Of a DNA stretch of 64,000 nt, positions 52,889-60,862 are shown in pieces. This DNA comes from Candidatus Obscuribacterales bacterium (lineage in GTDB: Bacteria; Cyanobacteriota; Vampirovibrionia; Obscuribacterales; Obscuribacteraceae), in the NCBI GenBank assembly GCA_019752635.1, contig JAIELX010000046.1:23771-87770 (forward strand), given 5' to 3'. The translations under genes and the position numbers were made by a program. Positions within the stretch are counted from its first letter, which is position 1; each line of letters starts with the position of its first letter. The notes under the pieces are model-generated. The model searched no databases. It saw only the letters and a list, made by a program, of their open reading frames with translations, and was not told where the DNA came from.

Positions 52889-54727
52889 CTATTGGGAAGG
52901 TTCGGGAAGGGGTTGAGGACCGATGCGAAACCAGAAGCTGCTACCGCCCGTGCTTGCGCTGTCCACTCCAATGGCACCACCGTGCGCCTCAACAATCGCC
53001 TTGCAAATCGCCAGGCCAAGTCCAGAGCCGCTTGCATTGGCAGAGTCTTCCTTTCTCACTTGCTTGAAGCGCTCAAAGATAGTATCGCGAAGCTCTTCCG
53101 GTATGCCGCGGCCGAAGTCGGTTACTCGTACTTCCAGAGTTCCATCGGCACACTTTTGCCCATGAATCTCGACCCGCGATTCTGCCGGCGAAAACTTAAT
53201 TGCGTTTCCGACAAGATTGACTATAACCTGCACGATGCGATCGGCGTCAACGTTCACCTCTCCGTCCGCCTTCGCTACAGCCTCCACCGCAATGAGTTTC
53301 TGTTCGGCAAAGCCTCGAACAGACTCGCTCGCGCTTTCCAGCAAGTCGCTTACCTTAACCTGCTGAATTTCAAGGGCAAAACTTCCAGCGGTTATTTTTT
53401 CAATATCCAACAACTCATTGACCAATCCCAAAACACGCTGAAGCGCATGTGTCGCACCACCAGCCGACTTCAATCCACGCGGCGTAATTTCGCCGAACGT
53501 GCCATACTGCAAAACCGACAGAAAGAACTCGACCGTCGCAAGCGGCGTACGAATGTCATGACTGATCATTTGGAAAAATTCGCGCTTAACTCGCTCTGCT
53601 TCTTTTCGGTCCGTCACATCACGAACAACACAAAAGAAGCTCGCTTCAGATGGGACCCAATTCACAGACCAGGCAACGAAGCGGGTTTCATTGGCAGCGG
53701 TGGTGACTTCACACTCGAGTGTTTCGTTGCTGGCAGTATCCTTCATTCGCTGGAAAGCAGATCTGACCCTGAGCTCATCCTTGTTTGCCAGCACTTCATG
53801 GATTGATTTGCCAACCAGGTCCGCTGGTTCGTATCCCCAGGAAGCCTTTGCGGCCGGACTGACCATCAGGAACCGGCCATCCTGAGCGACCGAGCAGATT
53901 ACGTCAATGGCATGGTCAATTATGGCGCGCTCCTTTTGCGCAGCGCGTTCCAGCGCAATAGCCATGTCATGGAAAGCATTGTCCAACTGCGCTATCTCAT
54001 CACTTCCAACAAGGCGATCCGACAACGGTCTTTGGGTTGCGAGCTTTTCAGTGTTATCCACAACGACCGACAGGCGATTGATAGTACTTTTGTTGAAAAA
54101 GATCGCCAGCCAAACGGCCAGAATTATGTTTACTACAATGCCAATAACAACAAACAGGCGTACGCTTTCACGCGCATTCTTCTCAGCATTCGGTCGCAGA
54201 TTCCGAATGTCGCGCTCTCTGTCGGTTAACTTGCGAACCAGCGGAGCCAAGTCCTTCAGTAAGGGCTCCAGTTCACTTCGAAAGTCGTAACTCTCATAGC
54301 GCAGTGGAAAGTCCTGCTCATCCGGTCCAATAGCAGACTTGGAAGCAGTCAGCACGGAGAGGATCTGAGCAACCTTATTCCTGATCTCAGCGACTGTCGT
54401 TTTCTGTTCTGCATCAGTCCCTACAACTTGCTCCAATCGATCTAGATCGGATTCTACTTTGCGGGTTGCGCGGTCGTGTTCGTTTGAAAAAAACTGTCCG
54501 CCAATATTATTCATGGAGAACGTTACGATGCCAATCTCGTACAGGCGCCGCATTAGATTCTCAGAATAAACGAGCACCATGCGAGATTTTTCGGCTTGTG
54601 CTGTTTCACGTTCTGAATTCAGCACCATCTGCATCAGAACCGCAACAAAAACGACCTCGAAGATCAAAGGCACCGAAATTAGTACCAATGCTTTCCGCGA
54701 AAGTCGGGACGTCTGAAGGTTCAGCAA
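52889..54727 (-). CDS. Sensor histidine kinase with PAS domain
   Basis: 612 residues, TTG 54727. TM1 (~13-35), a ~150-residue helical extracytoplasmic sensor, TM2 (~190-211), HAMP (~212-265) and PAS (~266-375, AIIDHAIDVICSV...GRFLMVS) follow. HisKA has His390 (MISHDIRTPLATV) and HATPase_c has VNLVGNAIKFSP, DFGRGIPEE and GSGLGLAICKAIV. It is a paralogue of the kinase at 47705-49159 (same sensor layout, ITPRGLKSA/LSPRASKTV and NELLDIEK/NDLLDIEK motifs) with a PAS domain inserted after HAMP. Convergent with the response regulator at 52061. Confidence 0.93.
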   Translation of the reverse strand: MLNLQTSRLSRKALVLISVPLIFEVVFVAVLMQMVLNSERETAQAEKSRMVLVYSENLMRRLYEIGIVTFSMNNIGGQFFSNEHDRATRKVESDLDRLEQVVGTDAEQKTTVAEIRNKVAQILSVLTASKSAIGPDEQDFPLRYESYDFRSELEPLLKDLAPLVRKLTDRERDIRNLRPNAEKNARESVRLFVVIGIVVNIILAVWLAIFFNKSTINRLSVVVDNTEKLATQRPLSDRLVGSDEIAQLDNAFHDMAIALERAAQKERAIIDHAIDVICSVAQDGRFLMVSPAAKASWGYEPADLVGKSIHEVLANKDELRVRSAFQRMKDTASNETLECEVTTAANETRFVAWSVNWVPSEASFFCVVRDVTDRKEAERVKREFFQMISHDIRTPLATVEFFLSVLQYGTFGEITPRGLKSAGGATHALQRVLGLVNELLDIEKITAGSFALEIQQVKVSDLLESASESVRGFAEQKLIAVEAVAKADGEVNVDADRIVQVIVNLVGNAIKFSPAESRVEIHGQKCADGTLEVRVTDFGRGIPEELRDTIFERFKQVRKEDSANASGSGLGLAICKAIVEAHGGAIGVDSASTGGSSFWFRIGPQPLPEPSQ

Positions 54728-54760
54728 TATTGTCCGCTCACTGGATTCAGCGTCAGTATA

Positions 54761-54880
54761 TCATCCATCGAGCCCCTCAAAGGCGCAAAGCACGTCTTCT
54801 TCTGTTTGGGATTGCGCGGTTCGCGGATCAATGAACCAGCAGTCGGGGAACTGAGTGGGGTAGAGGGGAGGCTGCGCCAT
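54761..54880 (-). other. Possible 39-residue leader ORF upstream of the PAS kinase
   Basis: ATG 54880 to TGA 54763-54761 encodes MAQPPLYPTQFPDCWFIDPR and further residues, ending FEGLDG. It lies 33 bases before the kinase start on the same strand. The composition looks protein-like but there is no convincing ribosome-binding site, so it may be chance. Confidence 0.25.
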
Positions 54881-54956
54881 GACAATTCATCCGTCGAATC
54901 GTTTCGCATCTTATCTGCTTTTGTCGTTCACGTTGTCGTCGAGGCGGCGCAGGACG

Positions 54957-55394
54957 TTAGGCTTTAGCCAACTCTTTCGATCGCTTCTCCATTTCCTTTT
55001 CGCTCACGTCTTCCGTGTGCGTGGCAAAGCACCAGGCATTGCCGAACTTGTCTTTGACCATACAAGTGCGGTCGCCGTAGAACTGATCAGCCGGTTCGCG
55101 CATGGTAGTAGCGCCGTTTTCGAGCGCGCGCCTGTAGGTCTCGTCAACATTATCCAAATAGATGTACAACATTGCCGGAAAATTCGGCTGCTCGCCGCAA
55201 GCCTGGCCCATCATCACCTTCGAATCGCCGATTTAAACCTCGGCGTGCATTGGCTTTCCGTCCGGACCGGGCATGTTCATTATTACCGAAGCATTGACTG
55301 TTTTCTTCAAAAACTCAATCAGACCATTAACATCACTTACCACCAGATATGGTGTCACTGAGGTGTAACCATCTGGAATTGCTTTCACGGCCAT
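54957..55394 (-). pseudogene. VOC (glyoxalase/PhnB-like) protein interrupted by one in-frame TAA
   Basis: ATG 55394, with GGAGA eight bases upstream, reads MAVKAIPDGYTSVTPYLVVS through PGPDGKPMHAEV, then TAA at 55235-55233 (codon 54). The same frame continues IGDSKVMMGQACGE and MLYIYLDNVDETYRRALENG to LAKA at 54957. Both halves together make a full-length 145-codon PhnB-type VOC protein, so a single substitution (for example AAA to TAA) has broken it. The C-terminal half alone (86 residues) lacks the first beta-alpha-beta unit and is unlikely to work. Family members bind metal and act on glyoxal conjugates or similar. A sequencing error is the alternative. Confidence 0.8.
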
Positions 55395-55700
55395 GTTAAA
55401 TTCTCCACAAACTCGTAATGATCAATTAGGGTTGCCTCTACCCTTGAACGATTCCTTCTGCTGCAGACGACAAAAAACCGCCGAAAAGTCGCAGGTAACG
55501 GCAGAAGCTCAAAATTATGTCACACCGTAATGCTTGTTTCATGAACTTCCGTGATTGAACCCTTGCCCAAAGATGCCTGCTGTGCAGCATTTCGGACATG
55601 GTCCGGACGCAAGGCTTTTGCCGCCTGATTGCAAGAGGACTTGACTAGCGAGCGATTCCTTCACCATAAGAGTAAAATGTACTTTTGCATGAGGCCGAGA
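55395..55700. other. Intergenic gap of about 300 bases
   Basis: Divergent gap between the broken VOC gene and the phosphatase gene. I see the promoter at 55641-55670 and short GC inverted repeats (tgctgtgcagca, gtccggac) but no gene or RNA. Confidence 0.5.
55641..55670 (+). promoter_or_regulatory. Candidate promoter of the phosphatase gene
   Basis: TTGACT (55641-55646), 18-base spacer, CATAAG (55665-55670); about 30 bases before ATG 55701. Confidence 0.45.
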
Positions 55701-56312
55701 ATGAGCAAGAAATTGACGCGCATTTTATTGATTCCGGCGACAGCATTAATGCTGTCCGCACAACTTGCCGGAGCTGCAGATACAACCACCGCTCCAGCGA
55801 AGAAGATCGTGGATCTGCCGAATTTCCACCAGGTTCATCCGTTTCTCTATCGTGGAGGCGAACCTACGCCGGAGGGTGTTAACCAGCTCAACAACATGGG
55901 TGTCAAAACTATTTTTGATTTGAGAAACCCTGGCGAAAAGAAATGGGACGAAGAATCAGCAGCGAGGAAGCTGGGCATCAAATATATTGCCATGCCGATG
56001 AACTCCGCAGCACCGACCTCAAAACAAGTAAAAACAATGATGCGTGCAATTGAGAGCGCAAAGAAAGCACCTGCCGACGGAAGCGTATTTGTTCATTGTG
56101 CACATGGGTCGGACCGCACGGGATGCATGATGGGCATCTGGCGCGTAACGGAAGAGAAGTGGAACTACGACGCAGCCTACAAAGAAATGAGGAAATACTG
56201 GTTTACTCCGAAGTTCACCAATCTTTCCGGCGCCGTGCGCAAGTATGCAGAGCAAACAGGCGGCACCAAAACAGGCGAGGACTGCGAAAAGCCTGCCACT
56301 GAAGCGAAATAA
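55701..56312 (+). CDS. Exported dual-specificity/tyrosine phosphatase
   Basis: 203 residues from ATG 55701 (GAGG seven bases upstream; an earlier TTG frame start at 55629 is rejected). A signal peptide is cleaved near AGA-AD (residue ~26). The PTP core has FHQVHPFLYRGGEPTPEG, GVKTIFDLRN (the general region seen in cyanobacterial DSP/NAD-kinase-like phosphatases) and the active-site loop Cys133-AHGSD-Arg139 followed by TG. The catalytic Cys and Arg are intact, so it is probably active towards phosphoprotein or phosphosugar outside the cytoplasm. Convergent with the Pro/Lys-rich TPR gene, 7-base gap. Confidence 0.9.
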   Translation: MSKKLTRILLIPATALMLSAQLAGAADTTTAPAKKIVDLPNFHQVHPFLYRGGEPTPEGVNQLNNMGVKTIFDLRNPGEKKWDEESAARKLGIKYIAMPMNSAAPTSKQVKTMMRAIESAKKAPADGSVFVHCAHGSDRTGCMMGIWRVTEEKWNYDAAYKEMRKYWFTPKFTNLSGAVRKYAEQTGGTKTGEDCEKPATEAK

Positions 56313-56319
56313 GGACCAC

Positions 56320-57519
56320 CTATTTCTTCTTCTTGCCGCCCCAGTCAAGCAAGAAATCAGGATCTTCGTTGCCGCCTTCCGGTTGTTTTTCTTCCTTCGG
56401 CTCGGACTTTTCCACCTTCTCGACCTTCGGTTTTTCTACTTTCCTCGGCGGCGGCATTGATTGCATCGGAGGCGGTGGCGCGATCGGGATTACGGAAGGC
56501 ATTACCGGCGGTGGCGGTGGAACGAAGCCTCGAGGAGCTTTCTTCACGGGTTTCACAGGCTCCTGCTTTGGAGGCTTGACGACAGCCGGCTTCTTGGGCG
56601 GCTCAGGCGCCTCGGTAGTCTCGTCCGGGTCAATTTTCGGCTCGGCAAGTTTCAGAGCGGGCTTCTTGTTCATCGGCGTGAGCAGAACAGGTGTAGTTTT
56701 CAGTTTCGCTTCGCCGCCCAATATATCGGTGCCACCAGCAGAGGTTGGTTTCTTATCCGCTGCTTTCTTCGGTTTTTCTACTTTCTTTTCTACTTTCGGT
56801 TTCTCTACTTTCGGTTTCTCGACTTTCGGTTTCTCGACCTTCTTCTCTTCTTTTTTCGGCGCTGCCGGCTTTTGCACTTTCGCTACAGGCTTCTTGTCCG
56901 ACTCTTTTCTCGGAGGCGTTGCCTTGGGAGGAGGAAGTGGAAGCGAGGCCGGCGGGGACCCGGCGGGCGCAGGCACAGGCGGGGCAACATTGCCGTAGCC
57001 GTTTGCCAGTGCGTCCATGTAGAAATACTCTTGCATTGATTTAACGGAGTTGTCGTTCTGGGCATAAGCTTCCGCCAGCACATAACGTCCGACTATGTTG
57101 TCTTTTTGCCTGGAAAGTACATATCGAGCTTGTTTCGCCGCTTCATCGTATTGCGCTCTCTTGTTCATTAGCTCGCCGAGCTTCAGCCGAGCGACCATGG
57201 AATTGGGATTGAGCTTGATGGCTTCCTTCAGCAGATTCTCAGCGTGCTCAAACTTATCCGACTCAAGCGCTACCACACCCATGTCAAAGTAGATTTCAGC
57301 GACGTAGGGGGATGTCGCACCGAATTCTTGCTTAGCTAGAGACAAAGCCTGACTGTAACAAGAAAGCGCCTGCTCCGAGTCGTTATTCATGGCCAGCCCC
57401 ATCGCCTGCCCGCGATACTGCCTGATCGAGTCCGCCCGATTCGGCCGATTGTTGGCGGCAACAGCAGGCTGGGCTAGCAGCACGAATGAAGACAGAATAA
57501 GACCTAAGTACTTGCGCAT
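56320..57519 (-). CDS. Exported TPR protein with long Pro/Lys-rich tail
   Basis: 399 residues from ATG 57519 (GAGG nine bases upstream). A signal peptide ends near AVA-AN (~22). TPR helices span ~30-165 (QALSCYSQALSLAKQEFG, FEHAENLLKEAIKLNPNS). The following ~230 residues are disordered and rich in Pro, Lys, Val and Glu, with tandem PKVEK pentapeptides (56765-56845), other PPKK-like stretches, and a PPPPPVMPS segment. Such tails can span the periplasm or bind peptidoglycan or polyanions; no specific role can be assigned. Ends with DFLLDWGGKKKK. Confidence 0.82.
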   Translation of the reverse strand: MRKYLGLILSSFVLLAQPAVAANNRPNRADSIRQYRGQAMGLAMNNDSEQALSCYSQALSLAKQEFGATSPYVAEIYFDMGVVALESDKFEHAENLLKEAIKLNPNSMVARLKLGELMNKRAQYDEAAKQARYVLSRQKDNIVGRYVLAEAYAQNDNSVKSMQEYFYMDALANGYGNVAPPVPAPAGSPPASLPLPPPKATPPRKESDKKPVAKVQKPAAPKKEEKKVEKPKVEKPKVEKPKVEKKVEKPKKAADKKPTSAGGTDILGGEAKLKTTPVLLTPMNKKPALKLAEPKIDPDETTEAPEPPKKPAVVKPPKQEPVKPVKKAPRGFVPPPPPVMPSVIPIAPPPPMQSMPPPRKVEKPKVEKVEKSEPKEEKQPEGGNEDPDFLLDWGGKKKK

Positions 57520-57540
57520 TCTTTGCAACCTCGTCTTCTC

Positions 57541-57568
57541 ATTGTAATTGTCTCGCAAAAAATGTGAA
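57541..57568 (-). promoter_or_regulatory. Promoter of the Pro/Lys-rich TPR gene
   Basis: Minus strand TTCACA (57568-57563), 16-base spacer, TACAAT (57546-57541), about 20 bases before the ATG at 57519. Although TGTGA occurs here on the + strand, it is single and unrelated to the paired box. Confidence 0.5.
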
Positions 57569-57663
57569 GCAGGAAAATTACTGAACTGCGCCAAGCCGAA
57601 TAATGCACTGATTTACCTGCTAGAATTGCCCATCGTCACGATTTTTGGAGCGCTATTAAAAGC

Positions 57664-58563
57664 ATGCGCCGACAGAGACACCGCACCAGAGGCAACAACA
57701 ACAATAAAGAGCAGCAACCTGCTCCGCAAACTGCTGTCGCGCCTTCAGCTCGAGTATTTATGCAGGGTGTTGACCTCAACACCAACATCGGGGAAGGCTT
57801 CGGTCCTTACCGTATAGAGGGCGAAGCGGAGATTTTGCCGTTCGTTACATCTGCGAACATCGCTTGCGGTGCCCATGCCGGCGACCCGGTTCTGATGGAA
57901 GAAGCTCTAGAGGAAACCCGTTACTACGGATTGACCTTAGGGGCCCACATCGGATACCCGGACTTGGCGGGCTTTGGCCGCAGAGAGATTCACCTCTCCC
58001 CTACCGAACTGAGAGCATCGGTGCTGTATCAATTAGGAGCCCTTGCGGGTCTAGCAAGAACGCTTGGCTTCGACATCTCTCAAGTTCGACCTCACGGTTT
58101 CCTCTATCGGCAGATTGCGTCCGATTTGCGGATTGCGTTGATAGTGGCCCGAGCGGTAGCAGAGTTTGACAAATGGCTGGTATTCATCGGTCCCGCCGGT
58201 CCAAACTTGCTTCAGGCGGGCGAACGTGCCGGAATTCGCGTTGCCGGCGAAGCGTGGATCGATCGTACCTATGACGCAAACGGACATCTTCTGCCACACA
58301 CACACAGCCGGTCGCAAATAAAGAACCCCAACGATATTCTGCGCCAAGCAGAAAGCCTGCTTACCAACGGCACGGTAATCTCTTCCGAAGGTTCGCCGGT
58401 TCGCGTGGATTTCCAAACGATTCACGTGCATCCGAAGATGCCGCATGCAAAAGCAGTCTGCGAACAACTTCGTAGTATCGTGCCTTTCGCATGCTCGTTG
58501 ACTTCAGAGCCTTACACCATCGACCGCGAGATGGAAGAGGGTCAGCTGGCATACGGCGACTAG
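57664..58563 (+). CDS. LamB/YcsF family protein, PxpA-like (5-oxoprolinase subunit A)
   Basis: 299 residues; ATG 57664, but the family start is near FMQGVDLNTNIGEGFG at residue ~32. The first 31 residues (RRQRHRTRGNNNNKEQQP) are a basic, Asn/Gln-rich extension. Motifs: SANIACGAHAGDP, GLTLGAHIGYPDLAGFGRR and HVHPKMPHA, matching PxpA. The usual KPHGALYN is RPHGFLYRQ, a divergent form. PxpA works with PxpB and PxpC in ATP-dependent 5-oxoproline opening, and neither is adjacent. It is therefore either an orphan subunit or a relative with another substrate. Confidence 0.85.
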   Translation: MRRQRHRTRGNNNNKEQQPAPQTAVAPSARVFMQGVDLNTNIGEGFGPYRIEGEAEILPFVTSANIACGAHAGDPVLMEEALEETRYYGLTLGAHIGYPDLAGFGRREIHLSPTELRASVLYQLGALAGLARTLGFDISQVRPHGFLYRQIASDLRIALIVARAVAEFDKWLVFIGPAGPNLLQAGERAGIRVAGEAWIDRTYDANGHLLPHTHSRSQIKNPNDILRQAESLLTNGTVISSEGSPVRVDFQTIHVHPKMPHAKAVCEQLRSIVPFACSLTSEPYTIDREMEEGQLAYGD

Positions 58564-58588
58564 CCGAAGCTGCTACCGGTCGAGCCGG

Positions 58589-59212
58589 TTACGGCAGGCG
58601 CTTGGCTTGCGGGACTATCTCGTCATACCAGCTACCGTAGTATTCCGGATAATCCTCGCCCGTCGTTGATGTAATGGTCTTTTCGAGCGCTTTGCGAATC
58701 GCCCTGCGCCCCCCGCGCTTGTAGCGGTTCAGCCATTCCAACTCTTTCGGGTCAACCTTAACGCCAGCCTTCAGAAGCTCTTTGACTATACGAATCTCGT
58801 GGACGATCGCCTCGGTCTCTTCTTCCAAACAACGCTCCACGAACTCCCTGCGACCAGTTTCACCGGCCACGGGGTCGATCGTCGGTCGCACCAATGCATG
58901 CACAAACTCATGCGCGATGCTGATGAGCTTGTAGTTGCGCGGACACCAGCGTCCGATATAAATCGTACGCTTACGCCTGTCGTAGTAAGCCCGACAAGGT
59001 CCATCGACCTGCCGTATTTTGACACCTTCAGACTTAATCCGTTGAATGTCGTCAATGAGCGTAGGCGACTTTAACGCCACCTCAACGAGGCGTTTTCCGA
59101 ACTGCCGCTTTAGATTCCGAAGAGTTTTTGGAGGTAGCAACACGGAGGCAGACCCTTGCACTGAAGAAAGTGAACGCAGATTAATTTTAGCGCACAGTCT
59201 TGGCAAGTTCAA
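58589..59212 (-). CDS. Putative zinc metallopeptidase (HExxH protein)
   Basis: 207 residues from TTG 59212; GTG 59143, nine bases after AAGGG, is an equally likely start (184 residues). The motif His101-EFVH-105 (ISIAHEFVHALVRP) on a helix is a gluzincin/minimal metallopeptidase site, with acidic CLEEETEAIVHE ~25 residues later as possible third ligand. The N-terminal part is basic; YDRRKRTIYIGRW precedes the motif as an edge strand. No signal peptide. Family not recognised beyond the HExxH site. The 278-base gap upstream (59213-59490) shows nothing I can name. Confidence 0.7.
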   Translation of the reverse strand: MNLPRLCAKINLRSLSSVQGSASVLLPPKTLRNLKRQFGKRLVEVALKSPTLIDDIQRIKSEGVKIRQVDGPCRAYYDRRKRTIYIGRWCPRNYKLISIAHEFVHALVRPTIDPVAGETGRREFVERCLEEETEAIVHEIRIVKELLKAGVKVDPKELEWLNRYKRGGRRAIRKALEKTITSTTGEDYPEYYGSWYDEIVPQAKRLP

Positions 59213-59490
59213 ATGGTGAAAGCGTCCGAAAATGAAGTGTTTTCCCGATCAAGTTCGCCAATGCTATGGCTGCAAACTTGCTTAAACTCCTCTCATTTTT
59301 CCGCTCCCGGGCGACACTGTCGTCAGGGGCGGCTTAGCTGGCGATTAACGACTCATTACACGAGAAGACCGACAGCCTAATCCTGCTATCATAAGGTTTT
59401 CCGAAATTTTCCGACCGTACACGGCAAGTCCGCCCCGGCGGTTCATGTATGCTGGTAGTGTGTAGTGGTGCTCGGGTCTCCCGGTAACAG

Positions 59491-60834
59491 ATGTATCAGT
59501 CGAAGGTCGTATCTAGTTTCAGAAACCTGCAGCGCATCGCTCGGGCACTCGCAACGCAGACAAGCGGGATGTCTCCGAATTGCCTGCAGGCGACGGTTGA
59601 ATCGCTTGGTCCACTGGCAGCAGCCGACCGGTGCCAGGTGACACGCATCGACGAGTCGCGCAGCTGGTTGACTGTGACAGCCGAACACACGGCCGATTCG
59701 ACTCCCTCGCTTTCAGGAAGAAAGTTCTCCTTTGATGAGACTGGACTGCCCGAAAGTATATCTTTGACCTTTGCAGGATCGTGCAAAGTACTGGTGTTTT
59801 CCGATGGATCAGAACCGGAAGCACTGAGGGAATTCCTTATTCCCTCCGGCGCTCGCCACCTGCTGTTTCCCCTATACAGCAACGACAGACTGAGCGGCTT
59901 TCTATCGATTCACAAGTCTTTCGGCGAAAGCTTTTCCGAAGACGTGGTCGAATTGGGGGAAGCAATCTGCACTGAGCTTTCCACCAGTGGTGCTGAATGG
60001 TCGGCAGCTCGTACTTCCGATGACAACACAGAGGCCTTGACCCGCCATCTCGCCGTTGAGCGGTCGGTCCGCTACGTAGTCGGCAAACTTCACAACAGCC
60101 TCGATCGAAACAATATCCTGCAGGCAGCTGTTGATTCCGTGGGACACTTGCTCAAAGCAAGTGCTTGCATGATTGTTCGCACTGACGCAAGCAACTCTCC
60201 GGTGGTCACCCACGAATATGTCCGTCCGGACATCTCACCACTGGGACTGGGAGACACTTCGCACGTACCGGCCAGACTGGTGAATCGCTTTCACCACCGC
60301 ACAGCCACGGTACTCGATAGCGAAGTACCGGACGAAGGCGGTCACTCATGGTTAGGAACGCCACTGATTGTTAACAATGTCAGCTTCGGAGTCTATTTAG
60401 TTAGGAGTGACTCCTGGAGGGTTTGGCAGCCACATGAGATTCAGCTGCTCGAACATATCGCGCAAGCACTTTGTGGTGCGCTCGCTAACGCGCAAGCATA
60501 TCAAGAATTACGAGAGCAACTTTTCAATTTCAAAATCATCTCCAATCTTACGCAACAGCTAACATCGGCGCTGGACCAGATTCAAAGACCGGGACAACGA
60601 CAACCGGAAGTTGGACAAGGTTCGGAAACGCCACCAATTTCGGTACCACTGTCTCCGCGAGAGATGGAAGTGTTGAAGTTGATAGCCGGCGGACTCGCAA
60701 ACAGAGAAATCGCTCAACGACTGTTCTTGACGGAGTCGACCGTAGAATTGCACGCATCGAGAATTCGCAAGAAACTGAAGCTGAAGAGCCGAACCGCACT
60801 GGTTAAGTTTGCGTGCGATAACAACTTGGTTTAG
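59491..60834 (+). CDS. GAF-domain LuxR-type transcriptional regulator
   Basis: 447 residues, ATG 59491. Two GAF-like domains (~20-170 and ~190-345) are each predicted from alternating helix/sheet and the RHLLFPLYSNDRLSGFLSIH and GTPLIVNNVSFGVYLV patterns. A short coiled linker follows. The C-terminal LuxR HTH (~385-440) has LSPREMEVLKLIAGGLANRE, then IAQRLFLTESTVELHASRI. No receiver domain, so it probably responds to a ligand or redox cue via GAF. It overlaps nothing and ends 28 bases before the membrane protein gene, which it may control. Confidence 0.88.
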   Translation: MYQSKVVSSFRNLQRIARALATQTSGMSPNCLQATVESLGPLAAADRCQVTRIDESRSWLTVTAEHTADSTPSLSGRKFSFDETGLPESISLTFAGSCKVLVFSDGSEPEALREFLIPSGARHLLFPLYSNDRLSGFLSIHKSFGESFSEDVVELGEAICTELSTSGAEWSAARTSDDNTEALTRHLAVERSVRYVVGKLHNSLDRNNILQAAVDSVGHLLKASACMIVRTDASNSPVVTHEYVRPDISPLGLGDTSHVPARLVNRFHHRTATVLDSEVPDEGGHSWLGTPLIVNNVSFGVYLVRSDSWRVWQPHEIQLLEHIAQALCGALANAQAYQELREQLFNFKIISNLTQQLTSALDQIQRPGQRQPEVGQGSETPPISVPLSPREMEVLKLIAGGLANREIAQRLFLTESTVELHASRIRKKLKLKSRTALVKFACDNNLV

Positions 60835-60862
60835 GCAACATGAGAAACTAACGAAGGATATC

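Noticed and set aside
52892..53806. 304-codon + strand frame
   Set aside because: Antisense shadow of the PAS kinase.
30883..55235. TAA read as a sense codon (altered genetic code)
   Set aside because: Many genes here end normally at TAA (for example 10582-11157 and 18775-19911), and the two in-frame cases are isolated.
54879..55361. 160-codon + strand frame
   Set aside because: Antisense to the broken VOC gene, whose protein motifs are on the minus strand.
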